64,000 bases of DNA, from the NCBI RefSeq assembly GCF_000702945.1, contig NZ_JNLE01000003.1, positions 2,961,501-3,025,500 of the forward strand, written 5' to 3'. Source of the stretch: Clostridium sp. KNHs205 (GTDB lineage: Bacteria > Bacillota > Clostridia > Lachnospirales > Lachnospiraceae). Positions 28,330 through 36,467 of this stretch are shown one piece after another (position 1 is the stretch's first letter; each line of letters begins with the position of its first letter). A program made the position numbers and the translations under genes. The notes beneath the pieces were generated by a model. That model was not told where the DNA came from and made no database searches. It worked only from the letters and a program-made list of their open reading frames with translations.

Positions 28330-28462
28330 AGCTCATTAATACGGTATGAGCGTTTCGACCAGGCGACCTTAAATTGCCCTAGGCTACATGAGTAACTGAT
28401 CGGACTAACTTTTGAATAAACAGTTGGTTCTGGTTTGTGTCTCTTTGGCCTAGGGCTTTTTT
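28330..28462 (+). promoter_or_regulatory. Structured attenuator with purine-riboswitch-like aptamer elements
   Basis: The leader has a closing stem CTCAT (28332-28336)/ATGAG (28388-28392) around TAATA, a short stem-loop, then GTTTCGACCAGGCGACC, TTAAATTGCC and a three-way-junction layout. These recall the purine aptamer core GTTTCTACC-(P3)-ACCGTAAAT-(P3'), but with differences. The base equivalent to U51 is G, P2 is only about three pairs, and the junction before the closing stem is longer. GCCCTAGGC (28376-28384) is perfectly complementary to GCCTAGGGC (28448-28456), which is followed by six T: an intrinsic terminator that excludes the aptamer fold. The design implies ligand-dependent read-through (ON). 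The ligand is unknown. Confidence 0.6.
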
Positions 28463-28575
28463 ATATCCTCAGCCAGGAGAAAAGCTTAGGGTGTGGATGA
28501 TAATCCTTAAAGTTTAAGCACACCTTTGGGAAGAGATAGAATGTAAAACAATACTGTCAAAAGGAGTAGATCAAT

Positions 28576-30033
28576 ATGAAAAAAACAATCAGTTTCTTTC
28601 TAAATGGAACCTTAAGAGAAATCCAGGTAAAAGCAGAGACTACAGTATTGGAACTGCTTCGTAATTCCCTGGAACTTAACGGTATTAAGGAAGGCTGCGG
28701 GGAAGGAGACTGCGGTGCCTGTACAGTAGTTATTGGTGAGGTAAGGGATGGCAAGGTACATTACAAATCGGCTGCAGGCTGCCTGTACCTGGCGGCAAAG
28801 CTTGAAGGAAAACATGTAATTACCATAGAAGGGATGGGAGAGAAAGAGAAACTCCATCCCATACAAGAAGCAATTCTTAAGGCTCATGCAACACAATGCG
28901 GGTTCTGTACACCTGGAGTCAGCCTTTCGATTCTGGCATTATATCTTGAAAGAGAGAATCCAACCAAAGAGGAGTTTCGCAGATATCTGGAGGGAAATCT
29001 CTGCCGATGCACCGGTTATGTATCTATCCGTAAGGTACCGGAATATCTGGAGGAGCTTATGGTCTGTTCTGAGGATATCAGACTAAAGTACTTAACGGTA
29101 ACGGAAGAAAAACAAATGAGCTTTATTCAGGAGGACATCTATATAGACGATGGAATTCATGGCTTTTACTCTCCGGTTTCTGAAGCAAATCTTCTTGACT
29201 TCCTTCAAAGGCATCCGGAATTTACAGAAGGAAATAACATACGATTCCTGAACGGAGGAAGTGATGTGGTGGTAGGTATAAAGAAACATGGGCAGCATCA
29301 CAGGCTGTTAGTGGACTTAAGCCGTATAGAAACCCTACAAAAAATTACATTTGATAAAAAGAGCTTAACCCTTGGCGGAGGTGTTTCCTTAGCACGAATG
29401 ATAGATTCTGTTCAGGATATCTTTCCCGAATTCTCTGATACCGTGCTGAAAATGTGCTCTGAGCAGGTACGCTCCATAGCAACCGTCGCAGGAAATATTG
29501 CCAATGCTTCCCCAGTTGCGGATACAGTTCCTCTATTGATGGCTGTTGATGCAATACTTTCCATAAACGGTCCAAGGGGCTTTAGGACTATACCTGTCAG
29601 AGAATTCTTCAGGGGTTATAAAAAGCTTGCAAAGCAAGAGGATGAATGGATTAGCACCATAACCATTCCGCTGGGAGAATATAATTTTATCCATTTTGAA
29701 AAGGTCAGTAAGAGGAGAGAAGTGGATATCTCCTCAGTTAATTCAGCCATTGCATTGAAGGTGGAAAACGGTATAATTAAAACAGCCCACGTAGCTTCTG
29801 GCGGTGTCGGAGCAACTACTTTATATATGGGAAATACCTCTGGCTTTTTAAAGGGCAGGGAGATGAAAGAAAGGACCTTCTTTGAAGCTTATGAAATGAT
29901 TGCTGCAGAAGCAACGCCTATCGGAGATGTCAGAGGAAGTGCGGAATACAGAAAAGCCGTTTTACAGAATCTCTTAATGAAACATTATCTGGCTTATGAA
30001 AGCAGTCAGGAGGTTGATGGTCATGAAGCATGA
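28576..30033 (+). CDS. Xanthine dehydrogenase-type FeS/FAD subunit
   Basis: 485 residues fusing two electron-transfer modules. The N-terminal [2Fe-2S] ferredoxin domain has CGEGDCGAC (Cys41, 46, 49) and Cys69. The helical second [2Fe-2S] domain has TQCGFCTPG and NLCRCTGY (about 108-146). From about 190, an FAD-binding domain has FLNGGSDVVVGIKK and ATVAGNIANASPVADTVPLL, then a CO-dehydrogenase flavoprotein C-terminal domain. It would pass electrons from the molybdenum subunit encoded next (overlapping ATG) to FAD and NAD. The small/FAD fusion resembles the XdhA type of purine-using bacteria. AAAGGAG precedes the ATG. Confidence 0.92.
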   Translation: MKKTISFFLNGTLREIQVKAETTVLELLRNSLELNGIKEGCGEGDCGACTVVIGEVRDGKVHYKSAAGCLYLAAKLEGKHVITIEGMGEKEKLHPIQEAILKAHATQCGFCTPGVSLSILALYLERENPTKEEFRRYLEGNLCRCTGYVSIRKVPEYLEELMVCSEDIRLKYLTVTEEKQMSFIQEDIYIDDGIHGFYSPVSEANLLDFLQRHPEFTEGNNIRFLNGGSDVVVGIKKHGQHHRLLVDLSRIETLQKITFDKKSLTLGGGVSLARMIDSVQDIFPEFSDTVLKMCSEQVRSIATVAGNIANASPVADTVPLLMAVDAILSINGPRGFRTIPVREFFRGYKKLAKQEDEWISTITIPLGEYNFIHFEKVSKRREVDISSVNSAIALKVENGIIKTAHVASGGVGATTLYMGNTSGFLKGREMKERTFFEAYEMIAAEATPIGDVRGSAEYRKAVLQNLLMKHYLAYESSQEVDGHEA

Positions 30034-32338
30034 ATGGAATCCCAATAATACCGGGAGGTGCGGAACTTCACCATTGCACATCAGCGGCCGTGACCATGTG
30101 ACAGGCCGTTCACAGTTCATCGATGATATCCCAAAACCAAGAAATCTGCTCTATGTCAAATTTCTTCCAAGTCCCATAGCACATGGAAAGATTGTGAAAC
30201 TTAATACAGAGAAAGCAAAGGAACTTTTAGGAGTGCAGGCCGTTCTTACGGCAGAGGATATTCCCGGTGAGAATCAGATTGGAGGAATTATTCAGGATGA
30301 GGTCTGCCTGGCACAGGGGTATGTTCATTTCGTAGGAGAACCTGTTGCCATCATTGCAGCAGAAAGTATCATGATAGCAGAAGAGGCACTTAAGTTAATA
30401 GAGCTTGAGATAGAAGAGGAAAAACCGGTATTAACAGTAAAGGAAGCCCTGGAAAAGAATCAGTTTATAGGTCCTGTAAGAAAGATAGAGCGGGGGAATG
30501 TGAAAGAAGTCTTTGCTGACTGTCCAAATTATCTGGAAGGTGTCATCTGTAATGAAGGACAGGAGCATTTCTATCTGGAGACGCAGAGTGCACTGGTAAT
30601 ACCTGAAGACAATGGCGGGGTTACCGTATATTCCTCTTCCCAGAATCCCAATGAAATACAGAGAATGACTGCTAATGTCCTTGGGATACCCCAGAATATG
30701 GTCACTGTAGACATTAAAAGACTTGGAGGCGGGTTCGGAGGCAAAGAGTCACAGGCTACACCATGGGCTTGTATTGCAGCGCTTGCCGCTTATTATACCG
30801 GACGCCCGGCAGAATTACGGCTTACCAGAGATGAGGATATGCTATGTACCGGTAAAAGGCATGCTTTTGAAAATTATTACAGAGTTGCCTTTGATGATGA
30901 AGGCAAGATATTAGCATATGAGATAGAACTCAATTCCAACTGCGGTGCTGTTGCTGATGTCAGTACCTCTGTTCTGGAACGTGCCATGCTCCATGCTGAG
31001 AACAGCTACTGTATTGACAACATCCGAATTATCGGAAGACCCTGCAAAACCAATCTTCATCCCGCAACAGCTTTTCGGGGCTTTGGCGGACCACAGGGTA
31101 TCTTTGCTATAGAGAGTGTAATACAGAGAATTGCATATGTACTGAAACAGGATCCTTATGATGTCAGGATGAAGAATATATACCGGCAGGGAGATATTGC
31201 ACCTTACGGTGAAGAAGTTCTTAATGCAGAGCATATTGAAAATGTCTTTGTTAAGTTAAGAAGAGACAGTAAATGGGATGAACGAAGAAGAATCATAAAA
31301 GAATACAATGAAAAGAATAAATATCTCAAGAAAGGAATCGGGGTTACTCCTGTAAAATTTGGTATATCCTTTACAGCAGCCCACTTAAATCAAGGAAGTG
31401 CCCTGGTGCATATTTATTTTGACGGTTCCATATCTGTAACCCATGGTGCGATTGAAATGGGTCAGGAAGTAAATACAAAAATTGCTCAGATAGCTGCTAC
31501 GAATTTTGGAGTACCTATACAATATATCCGTATTGAAAGCAACAATACGAAGCGAGTGGCCAACACTTCACCTACGGCAGCTTCTTCCGGCTGTGATTTA
31601 AACGGTCATGCAGTAGAGAATGCTTCGCTGGAGATTATGAAGAGGTTAAGGGAATTAGCAGGCAGGCTTTATAAGACAACTGAACTTACTTTTGAGAATG
31701 GAAATATATACCCCCTCGTAAATGACCGTACAGACTATAAAAATCCGCTCATTTCTTTTAAGGAACTGATAAAAAAGGCATACTTTGAAAGAATTGATTT
31801 GTCCGCCCATGGATTTTATGCAACACCAGGAATCCATTTTGACAGGGAGAAGGGTCAGGGGCATCCCTTTCTGTACTATGTTTTTGGTGCAGCAGTCAGT
31901 GAAGTAACGGTAGACTTATTAACGGGACACACAAGCCTTGATTATGCGTATATATTACATGACTGTGGCAGCAGTATCAATCCAAGAGTTGATATTGGCC
32001 AGGTACAGGGAGCATTTTTGCAGGGTTTGGGCTGGGCGACTATGGAGGAATTGGTGTATAATGAAAAAGGAAAGCTTTTAAGCAGCTCACCGGCAACCTA
32101 TAAAATTCCCACAATAGGGGATGTTCCGGAGGAAATTCATGTGGAACTGCTGGAAGGAAGTATAAATGAACAGGGTATCAAACGCTCCAAGGCTATCGGT
32201 GAACCACCCTTTGTCTACGGTGAATCAGTGTTTTTTGCAATTGTAGATGCTCTTGGTTCTACCGGCAGATATCCTGTGGATTTAAGTATACCTGCAACTC
32301 CGGAAAAGGTGTGGCGGGAAATCAATAGGAAAGCGTGA
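30023..32338 (+). CDS. Molybdenum hydroxylase large subunit (XdhB-type)
   Basis: 771 residues, the Mo-pterin cytosine dinucleotide catalytic subunit of the xanthine dehydrogenase family. Family blocks are RLGGGFGGKESQATPWACIA (about 230-250), TAFRGFGGPQGIFAIESV, QEVNTKIAQIAA, and KAIGEPPFVYGES near the C-terminus, where the Glu of GEPP is the catalytic base. With the preceding FeS/FAD subunit it could hydroxylate purines (hypoxanthine or xanthine) or another N-heterocycle. The selD/yqeBC context suggests a catalytic selenium ligand. The frame opens at 29996, but AGGAGG lies before ATG30023, which overlaps the upstream stop. Confidence 0.92.
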   Translation: MKHEWNPNNTGRCGTSPLHISGRDHVTGRSQFIDDIPKPRNLLYVKFLPSPIAHGKIVKLNTEKAKELLGVQAVLTAEDIPGENQIGGIIQDEVCLAQGYVHFVGEPVAIIAAESIMIAEEALKLIELEIEEEKPVLTVKEALEKNQFIGPVRKIERGNVKEVFADCPNYLEGVICNEGQEHFYLETQSALVIPEDNGGVTVYSSSQNPNEIQRMTANVLGIPQNMVTVDIKRLGGGFGGKESQATPWACIAALAAYYTGRPAELRLTRDEDMLCTGKRHAFENYYRVAFDDEGKILAYEIELNSNCGAVADVSTSVLERAMLHAENSYCIDNIRIIGRPCKTNLHPATAFRGFGGPQGIFAIESVIQRIAYVLKQDPYDVRMKNIYRQGDIAPYGEEVLNAEHIENVFVKLRRDSKWDERRRIIKEYNEKNKYLKKGIGVTPVKFGISFTAAHLNQGSALVHIYFDGSISVTHGAIEMGQEVNTKIAQIAATNFGVPIQYIRIESNNTKRVANTSPTAASSGCDLNGHAVENASLEIMKRLRELAGRLYKTTELTFENGNIYPLVNDRTDYKNPLISFKELIKKAYFERIDLSAHGFYATPGIHFDREKGQGHPFLYYVFGAAVSEVTVDLLTGHTSLDYAYILHDCGSSINPRVDIGQVQGAFLQGLGWATMEELVYNEKGKLLSSSPATYKIPTIGDVPEEIHVELLEGSINEQGIKRSKAIGEPPFVYGESVFFAIVDALGSTGRYPVDLSIPATPEKVWREINRKA

Positions 32339-32417
32339 GGAAAGAGTAACCTCTCACAGAAAAACCCAAAATGAGCACAGAAGGTGCTCCTCATCCTGTA
32401 TATTTTAAGAGGAAAAA

Positions 32418-33521
32418 GTGTACGAAGAAATGGAGAAAGAAATGAAAGAAGAAAATAACAAAGTACGATTGACCACCATGTCCACCAAGGCTGGCTGTGC
32501 GGCAAAGTTCGGTCCCGGAAATCTGGCAAAGGTCATGGCACATATGAATCTGCAGGAAAGAAAAGATGATCCCAATCTCATTGTTGGTTTTGGTACCTGT
32601 GATGATGCGGGGGTTTATAAAATCGCTCCCGATTACGCATTGATTCAGACGGTGGATTTCTTTACACCAATTGTTGATGATCCATACACCTTTGGAGCAA
32701 TAGCAGCAACCAATGCCTTAAGTGATGTTTATGCAATGGGAGGGACACCTTTAACGGCCTTAAATATCTGCTGTTTTTCCACAGGTCTGGAGCCGGAGGT
32801 ATATGCAGAAATTCTTCAGGGAGGACTTGATAAAGTAACAGAAGCAGGTGCTGTAGTTCTTGGAGGGCATACCGTTACAGACAATGAAATTAAGTTTGGC
32901 GTTTCCGTAACCGGTTATGTGCATCCGGATAAGGTGCTTACCAACGGAGGAGCAAAACCAGGGGATATTCTTATCTTAACGAAACCAATCGGAACGGGAG
33001 TTATCAGCACTGCTTTTAAGAATAATATAATTGATGAAGCCCAAATGGCAGAATCCATAACCTCTATGAGTACACTGAACAAAGCTGCATCTGAGGCTGC
33101 TCAGAAAATAGGTGTACACGCCTGTACAGACGTAACAGGTTTCGGTTTATCGGGGCATACCTATGAAGTAGCAGCTGCGAGTAATGTAAACATCAGGATT
33201 AATCTCTCTGAGCTTCCGGTAATGGAGGGAGTACTGGAACTGATTGAAAAGGATTGTATACCGGGTGGCGGATACAATAACAGAAATCACTATGAAAAAT
33301 GGGTGGAATTCGAAGGAGATGTCTCTGAAACGAAGAAAGCACTGGTATTTGACCCTCAAACCTCAGGGGGCTTGTTAATATCCGTGCCGAAAGAGAAAGC
33401 CGAGGCATTGGTAGAAGAGCTTACCAAAAGGAAAACCTTGAGAAGTCAGATAATCGGTGAAGTCCTTCCAAAAGCTGAAGGAGATAAATATATAACTTAT
33501 TACGAAGGGAAAGCAGAATAA
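32418..33521 (+). CDS. selD: Selenide, water dikinase SelD (Cys form)
   Basis: 367 residues. It makes selenophosphate from selenide and ATP. The active-site loop is KAGCAAKFGPGNL, with Cys (not Sec) and the essential Lys three residues later. The ATP-binding AIRS-like domains follow: GTCDDAGVYKIAPDYALIQT, NALSDVYAMGG, GGHTVTDNEIKFG, and TDVTGFGLSGH near 240. It starts with GTG behind AGAGG; ATG32430 or ATG32442 are alternatives. No selA, selB or tRNA-Sec is in the window. Here the product most likely feeds selenium into the hydroxylase cofactor, the orphan-SelD setting described for selenium-dependent molybdenum hydroxylases. Confidence 0.95.
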   Translation: MYEEMEKEMKEENNKVRLTTMSTKAGCAAKFGPGNLAKVMAHMNLQERKDDPNLIVGFGTCDDAGVYKIAPDYALIQTVDFFTPIVDDPYTFGAIAATNALSDVYAMGGTPLTALNICCFSTGLEPEVYAEILQGGLDKVTEAGAVVLGGHTVTDNEIKFGVSVTGYVHPDKVLTNGGAKPGDILILTKPIGTGVISTAFKNNIIDEAQMAESITSMSTLNKAASEAAQKIGVHACTDVTGFGLSGHTYEVAAASNVNIRINLSELPVMEGVLELIEKDCIPGGGYNNRNHYEKWVEFEGDVSETKKALVFDPQTSGGLLISVPKEKAEALVEELTKRKTLRSQIIGEVLPKAEGDKYITYYEGKAE

Positions 33522-33591
33522 TGATAGAAGCGGAATATTGCTGGCAGCAGTATTGCTGAATGTCAAATGATCTGCAGCGGATGTATAAAGC

Positions 33592-33927
33592 ATGAGAGAA
33601 TTAATAATTATTAACAGTGAGTTTATGGGGAAAGGGAATGAGGAGCTTGGTAAAACTCTTACAGGAGTTTTCCTGCGAAAGCTATGGGCACAGGAGAAGA
33701 AACCGGACGCCATTATATTGTACAACTCTGCTGTAAAATTAATTGCAGAAGGCTCAGAAGTGCTGGATGCCATGGACGGTCTTTACAGCAGCGGAGCAGA
33801 TATCTTAGCCTGCGGAACCTGTGTGGACTTTTACAATTTAAAAAACAGTATTAAGACCGGAAGAGTCAGCAATATGGAGGAAATCTGTTCTCTGCTGATG
33901 CAGGCTGAAAAGGTCATAACCATTTAA
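33592..33927 (+). CDS. YedF-like selenium metabolism protein, DsrE domain only
   Basis: 111 residues matching the C-terminal DsrE-like half of the YedF family: IIINSEFMGKGNEELGKTL, then IILYNSAVKLIAEGSEVLD, then ILACGTCVDFYNLKNSIKTG. The family form is about 200 residues with an N-terminal TusA/SirA domain carrying a CPxP motif. That domain is missing here, and the 70 bases after selD contain no remnant. It keeps the CGTC cysteines expected for persulfide or selenide handling. It sits between selD and yqeC, so a role in selenium transfer to the molybdenum cofactor is inferred. Confidence 0.85.
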   Translation: MRELIIINSEFMGKGNEELGKTLTGVFLRKLWAQEKKPDAIILYNSAVKLIAEGSEVLDAMDGLYSSGADILACGTCVDFYNLKNSIKTGRVSNMEEICSLLMQAEKVITI

Positions 33928-34019
33928 TTGCCATTAAGACATTTTCTCTTACCGCACGCTAAGTGGAACCTCTGCACGGCTCAGGCAGTTTCGAGACACC
34001 ATTAAGAAAAGAGTATAGG

Positions 34020-34739
34020 ATGAGACTTACAACAGCATTAGATCTGAAGCAGGAAAATAGAAAAACAAGGATGATAAGTATAGTAGGCGGTGGAGGTAAA
34101 ACCTCAGCACTTTTTACACTGGCATATGAACTGGCAGGAGAAGGTGAAAAAGTACTGATAACTACTACCACTGCAATGTATAATCCTACAGGAATCAGTA
34201 ATCCCAATATTTTCGTGTTGGGTGACCACGTTACAGCAGAAGGCAAATTAAAGGGTATCTCAAAAGAGGCTGCAGAAAGAATCCATACGGATAATCAGTA
34301 TGCATATATACTGGTAGAAGCAGACGGTTCCAAGGGGCGGCCTATTAAGGCACCGGCGGAACATGAACCAGTAATTCCTGATACTACGGATATTTTGATA
34401 GGTGTTATTGGTATGGATGCATTTGGTAAGGAGATTACAGAAGTAAATGTACACAGGCCCGAAATACTGAGTGCCCTTACGGATCCGGTCAACGGTATTG
34501 TAGATGAGGAAGTTCTCATAAAGCTTGCATGTCATCCCCAGGGATTATTTAAGAATTGCCCTGCTTCTGCCGGAAAAGTCCTACTGTTGAATAAGGTATT
34601 CAATGATAGGACAAAAGAAATTGCAATTAAAGTGGGAGATACCATAATTAGAGAAAGCAGGACCATAGACAGGGTAATCATAGGAGCGGTCAGAGAAGAG
34701 GAGCCTGTAATAGAGCTTATTAAAGGGAGTATTTTATGA
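34020..34739 (+). CDS. yqeC: Selenium cofactor biosynthesis protein YqeC
   Basis: 239 residues with an N-terminal nucleotide-binding loop MISIVGGGGKTSALFTLAYE (about 18-37) and the block KVLITTTTAMYNP. Farther on are VEADGSKGRPIKAPAEHEP (about 100-118) and GVIGMDAFGKEI. These are the recognisable features of YqeC, known only by genome context with selD and selenium-dependent molybdenum hydroxylases. It may act as a selenium-insertion chaperone or GTPase-like factor. The frame opens with GTG33963, but ATG34020 gives the normal N-terminus behind AAAAGAG. It overlaps mocA as ATGA. Confidence 0.88.
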   Translation: MRLTTALDLKQENRKTRMISIVGGGGKTSALFTLAYELAGEGEKVLITTTTAMYNPTGISNPNIFVLGDHVTAEGKLKGISKEAAERIHTDNQYAYILVEADGSKGRPIKAPAEHEPVIPDTTDILIGVIGMDAFGKEITEVNVHRPEILSALTDPVNGIVDEEVLIKLACHPQGLFKNCPASAGKVLLLNKVFNDRTKEIAIKVGDTIIRESRTIDRVIIGAVREEEPVIELIKGSIL

Positions 34740-35650
34740 TTGCTGTTATATTAGCAGCCGGGTTATCGAAAAGATTCGGCGGGAAGAAGCTTATAGAGAA
34801 AATCAATAACAAACCTATGATTCTGCATACAGCAGAGTTGGTAGGAGCATATGAGTTTCAGCAGAAGGTGCTGGTGTACTCTGATGAAGAGGTGAAGAAA
34901 ACTGTTCAAGCTTCTGACTTGACCACCGATTTCATATTTGTTCATAATATTCATGCAGAAGAAGGTTTAAGCTCCTCCATAAAACTAGCAATAAAGACAT
35001 TGTTTCAGTTAAATGCAGATGGGGGAAACTGTAATATCAAGACAGAAGACCATGACAATAAAAACCAAAGCAATGAAATCAAAAGTAATAAAAATCATGA
35101 CAATGAAAACCAAGGCATGGAAAAACAAGTCATGGAAAACCAAGGCATGGAAAACCGAGGTATGGAAAACCAAGGCATTGAAAACCGAGGCATGGAAAAC
35201 CAAGTCATGGAAAACCGAGGTATGGTAAACCGAGACATGGAAAACCAAGATATAGAAGACCGAGATACAGAAAAACGGAACACAGAAAACTTAAATACGT
35301 ACCGGGAAACAGAAGAAGGAATCATGTTTTTCGTTGGTGACCAGCCCTTTCTTAATGTAGTCACAGTAAGAAAACTAAACGACGCTTATACTGAAGGAAA
35401 GGGTTCCATAATCGTACCTGTGTATGGGGCTGACAGAGGGAATCCGGTCATCTTCTCCTCGAAATGGATGAAAGAATTAATGATGCTGGAAGGTGATGTC
35501 GGAGGACGTGTTATAATCCGTCAGAACAGCAGAGAAGTGTGGGAAGTTCCTATAACAGATACGGAAATAGGACGGGATATAGATACAAAAGAAGAATACA
35601 ATGATGTACAGGCTGAAAGGATACCGGAGTTACATGGAGAGACAGAATAA
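34736..35650 (+). CDS. mocA: MocA-like molybdopterin cytidylyltransferase with repeat insertion
   Basis: 304 residues, versus about 200 in the family. It should convert Mo-molybdopterin to the cytosine dinucleotide form needed by xanthine dehydrogenase-type enzymes. The N-terminal nucleotide motif is LAAGLSKRFGGKKL (6-19), and the GDQPFL block is at about 201-206. Between EEGLSSSIKLAIK and MFFVGDQPFL, about 95 residues of Asn/Glu/Met/Gln-rich repeat are inserted (see 35030-35310). The insertion replaces the short loop before the DQP strand and is in frame. Function is likely retained if the insert loops out, but this is not certain. The gene overlaps yqeC and yqeB. Confidence 0.88.
   Translation: MIAVILAAGLSKRFGGKKLIEKINNKPMILHTAELVGAYEFQQKVLVYSDEEVKKTVQASDLTTDFIFVHNIHAEEGLSSSIKLAIKTLFQLNADGGNCNIKTEDHDNKNQSNEIKSNKNHDNENQGMEKQVMENQGMENRGMENQGIENRGMENQVMENRGMVNRDMENQDIEDRDTEKRNTENLNTYRETEEGIMFFVGDQPFLNVVTVRKLNDAYTEGKGSIIVPVYGADRGNPVIFSSKWMKELMMLEGDVGGRVIIRQNSREVWEVPITDTEIGRDIDTKEEYNDVQAERIPELHGETE
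35030..35310 (+). repeat. In-frame 15-bp tandem repeat inside mocA
   Basis: Units close to ATGGAAAACCAAGGC repeat about eleven times between about 35100 and 35275, flanked by more degenerate AACCAAAGC-like units. They encode the pentapeptide (G/V)MEN(Q/R) with variants, giving a hydrophilic low-complexity stretch. The unit length is a multiple of three, so unit gain or loss would keep the frame. Confidence 0.9.
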
Positions 35651-36467
35651 ACTGGTCGTCGTCAGAGGAGGAGGAGATTTGGCCTCGGGAGTGGTACACC
35701 GGCTGATAATGAGCGGCTTTCAGGTTATAATACTGGAAATAGAGAAGCCAACGGTAATAAGGCGAACAGTAGCCTATGCAGAAGCAGTATTTGAGGGGTC
35801 TTTTACAGTTGAGGGCATCAAGGCAATGAAAGTAAAGGGAGTTTCAGAGGTTTTACAATGCCTTGAGACTGGTATTATACCTATACTGATAGATCCTGAT
35901 GGAGAATGCCTTCCGGCGTTAAAGCCTAAAATTGTAGTTGATGCCATATTAGCGAAAAGAAATCTTGGTACCCACAGGGATATGGCACCTATTGTGATAG
36001 GACTAGGGCCGGGTTTTTGTGCCGGAGAGGATGTGGATGCTGTAATTGAGACCAACAGAGGTCATAACCTCGGCAGAGTGTTTCTTGAAGGCTCTGCAGA
36101 ACCGGATACCGGTGTTCCGGGTGTTATCGGCGGTTTCGACTACCAGCGTATCTTAAGAGCCCCGGCTGATGGAGTAATTCGTAATGTACGGGAAATCTGC
36201 ACCAATGTTAAGTGTGGTGATATCATTGCTTATGTTGATGACATGCCGGTTATATCAGGTCTTGATGGTGTATTGCGCGGTTTGATAACGGATGGCTTGC
36301 CGGTAAAGAAAAATCTGAAAATTGGAGATGTGGATCCGCGATGTAAAATCGAATACTGCTATTCCATTTCTGATAAGGCCCGTGCCATCGGGGGAGGAGT
36401 CTTAGAAGCAATCCTGTACTTTTTAAGTAAAGAAAGTGAGAACGGATATGAGTATAGTAAACATTAA
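35634..36467 (+). CDS. yqeB: Selenium-dependent molybdenum hydroxylase accessory protein YqeB
   Basis: 277 residues of the EF2563/YqeB family, found beside selenium-dependent molybdenum hydroxylases. The N-terminal Rossmann-like segment is LVVVRGGGDLASGVVHRLI (about 7-25). Further blocks are ILIDPDGECLPALKPKIVVD, IGLGPGFCAGEDVDAVIET and GGGVLEAILYFL at the C-terminus. The family resembles XdhC-like insertion factors, so cofactor sulfuration or selenation of the hydroxylase is a reasonable guess. The start is the ATG at 35634 behind CGGAG, overlapping the mocA stop. It overlaps the following hydroxylase by 20 bases. Confidence 0.88.
   Translation: MERQNKLVVVRGGGDLASGVVHRLIMSGFQVIILEIEKPTVIRRTVAYAEAVFEGSFTVEGIKAMKVKGVSEVLQCLETGIIPILIDPDGECLPALKPKIVVDAILAKRNLGTHRDMAPIVIGLGPGFCAGEDVDAVIETNRGHNLGRVFLEGSAEPDTGVPGVIGGFDYQRILRAPADGVIRNVREICTNVKCGDIIAYVDDMPVISGLDGVLRGLITDGLPVKKNLKIGDVDPRCKIEYCYSISDKARAIGGGVLEAILYFLSKESENGYEYSKH

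Noticed and set aside
32418-33521. SelD as a selenoprotein
   Set aside because: The active-site residue is encoded by TGT (Cys), and no in-frame TGA occurs.
35013-35364. Open frames in other phases and on the opposite strand over the mocA repeat
   Set aside because: They exist only because the 15-bp repeat is open in several frames; mocA itself has the conserved motifs on both sides.
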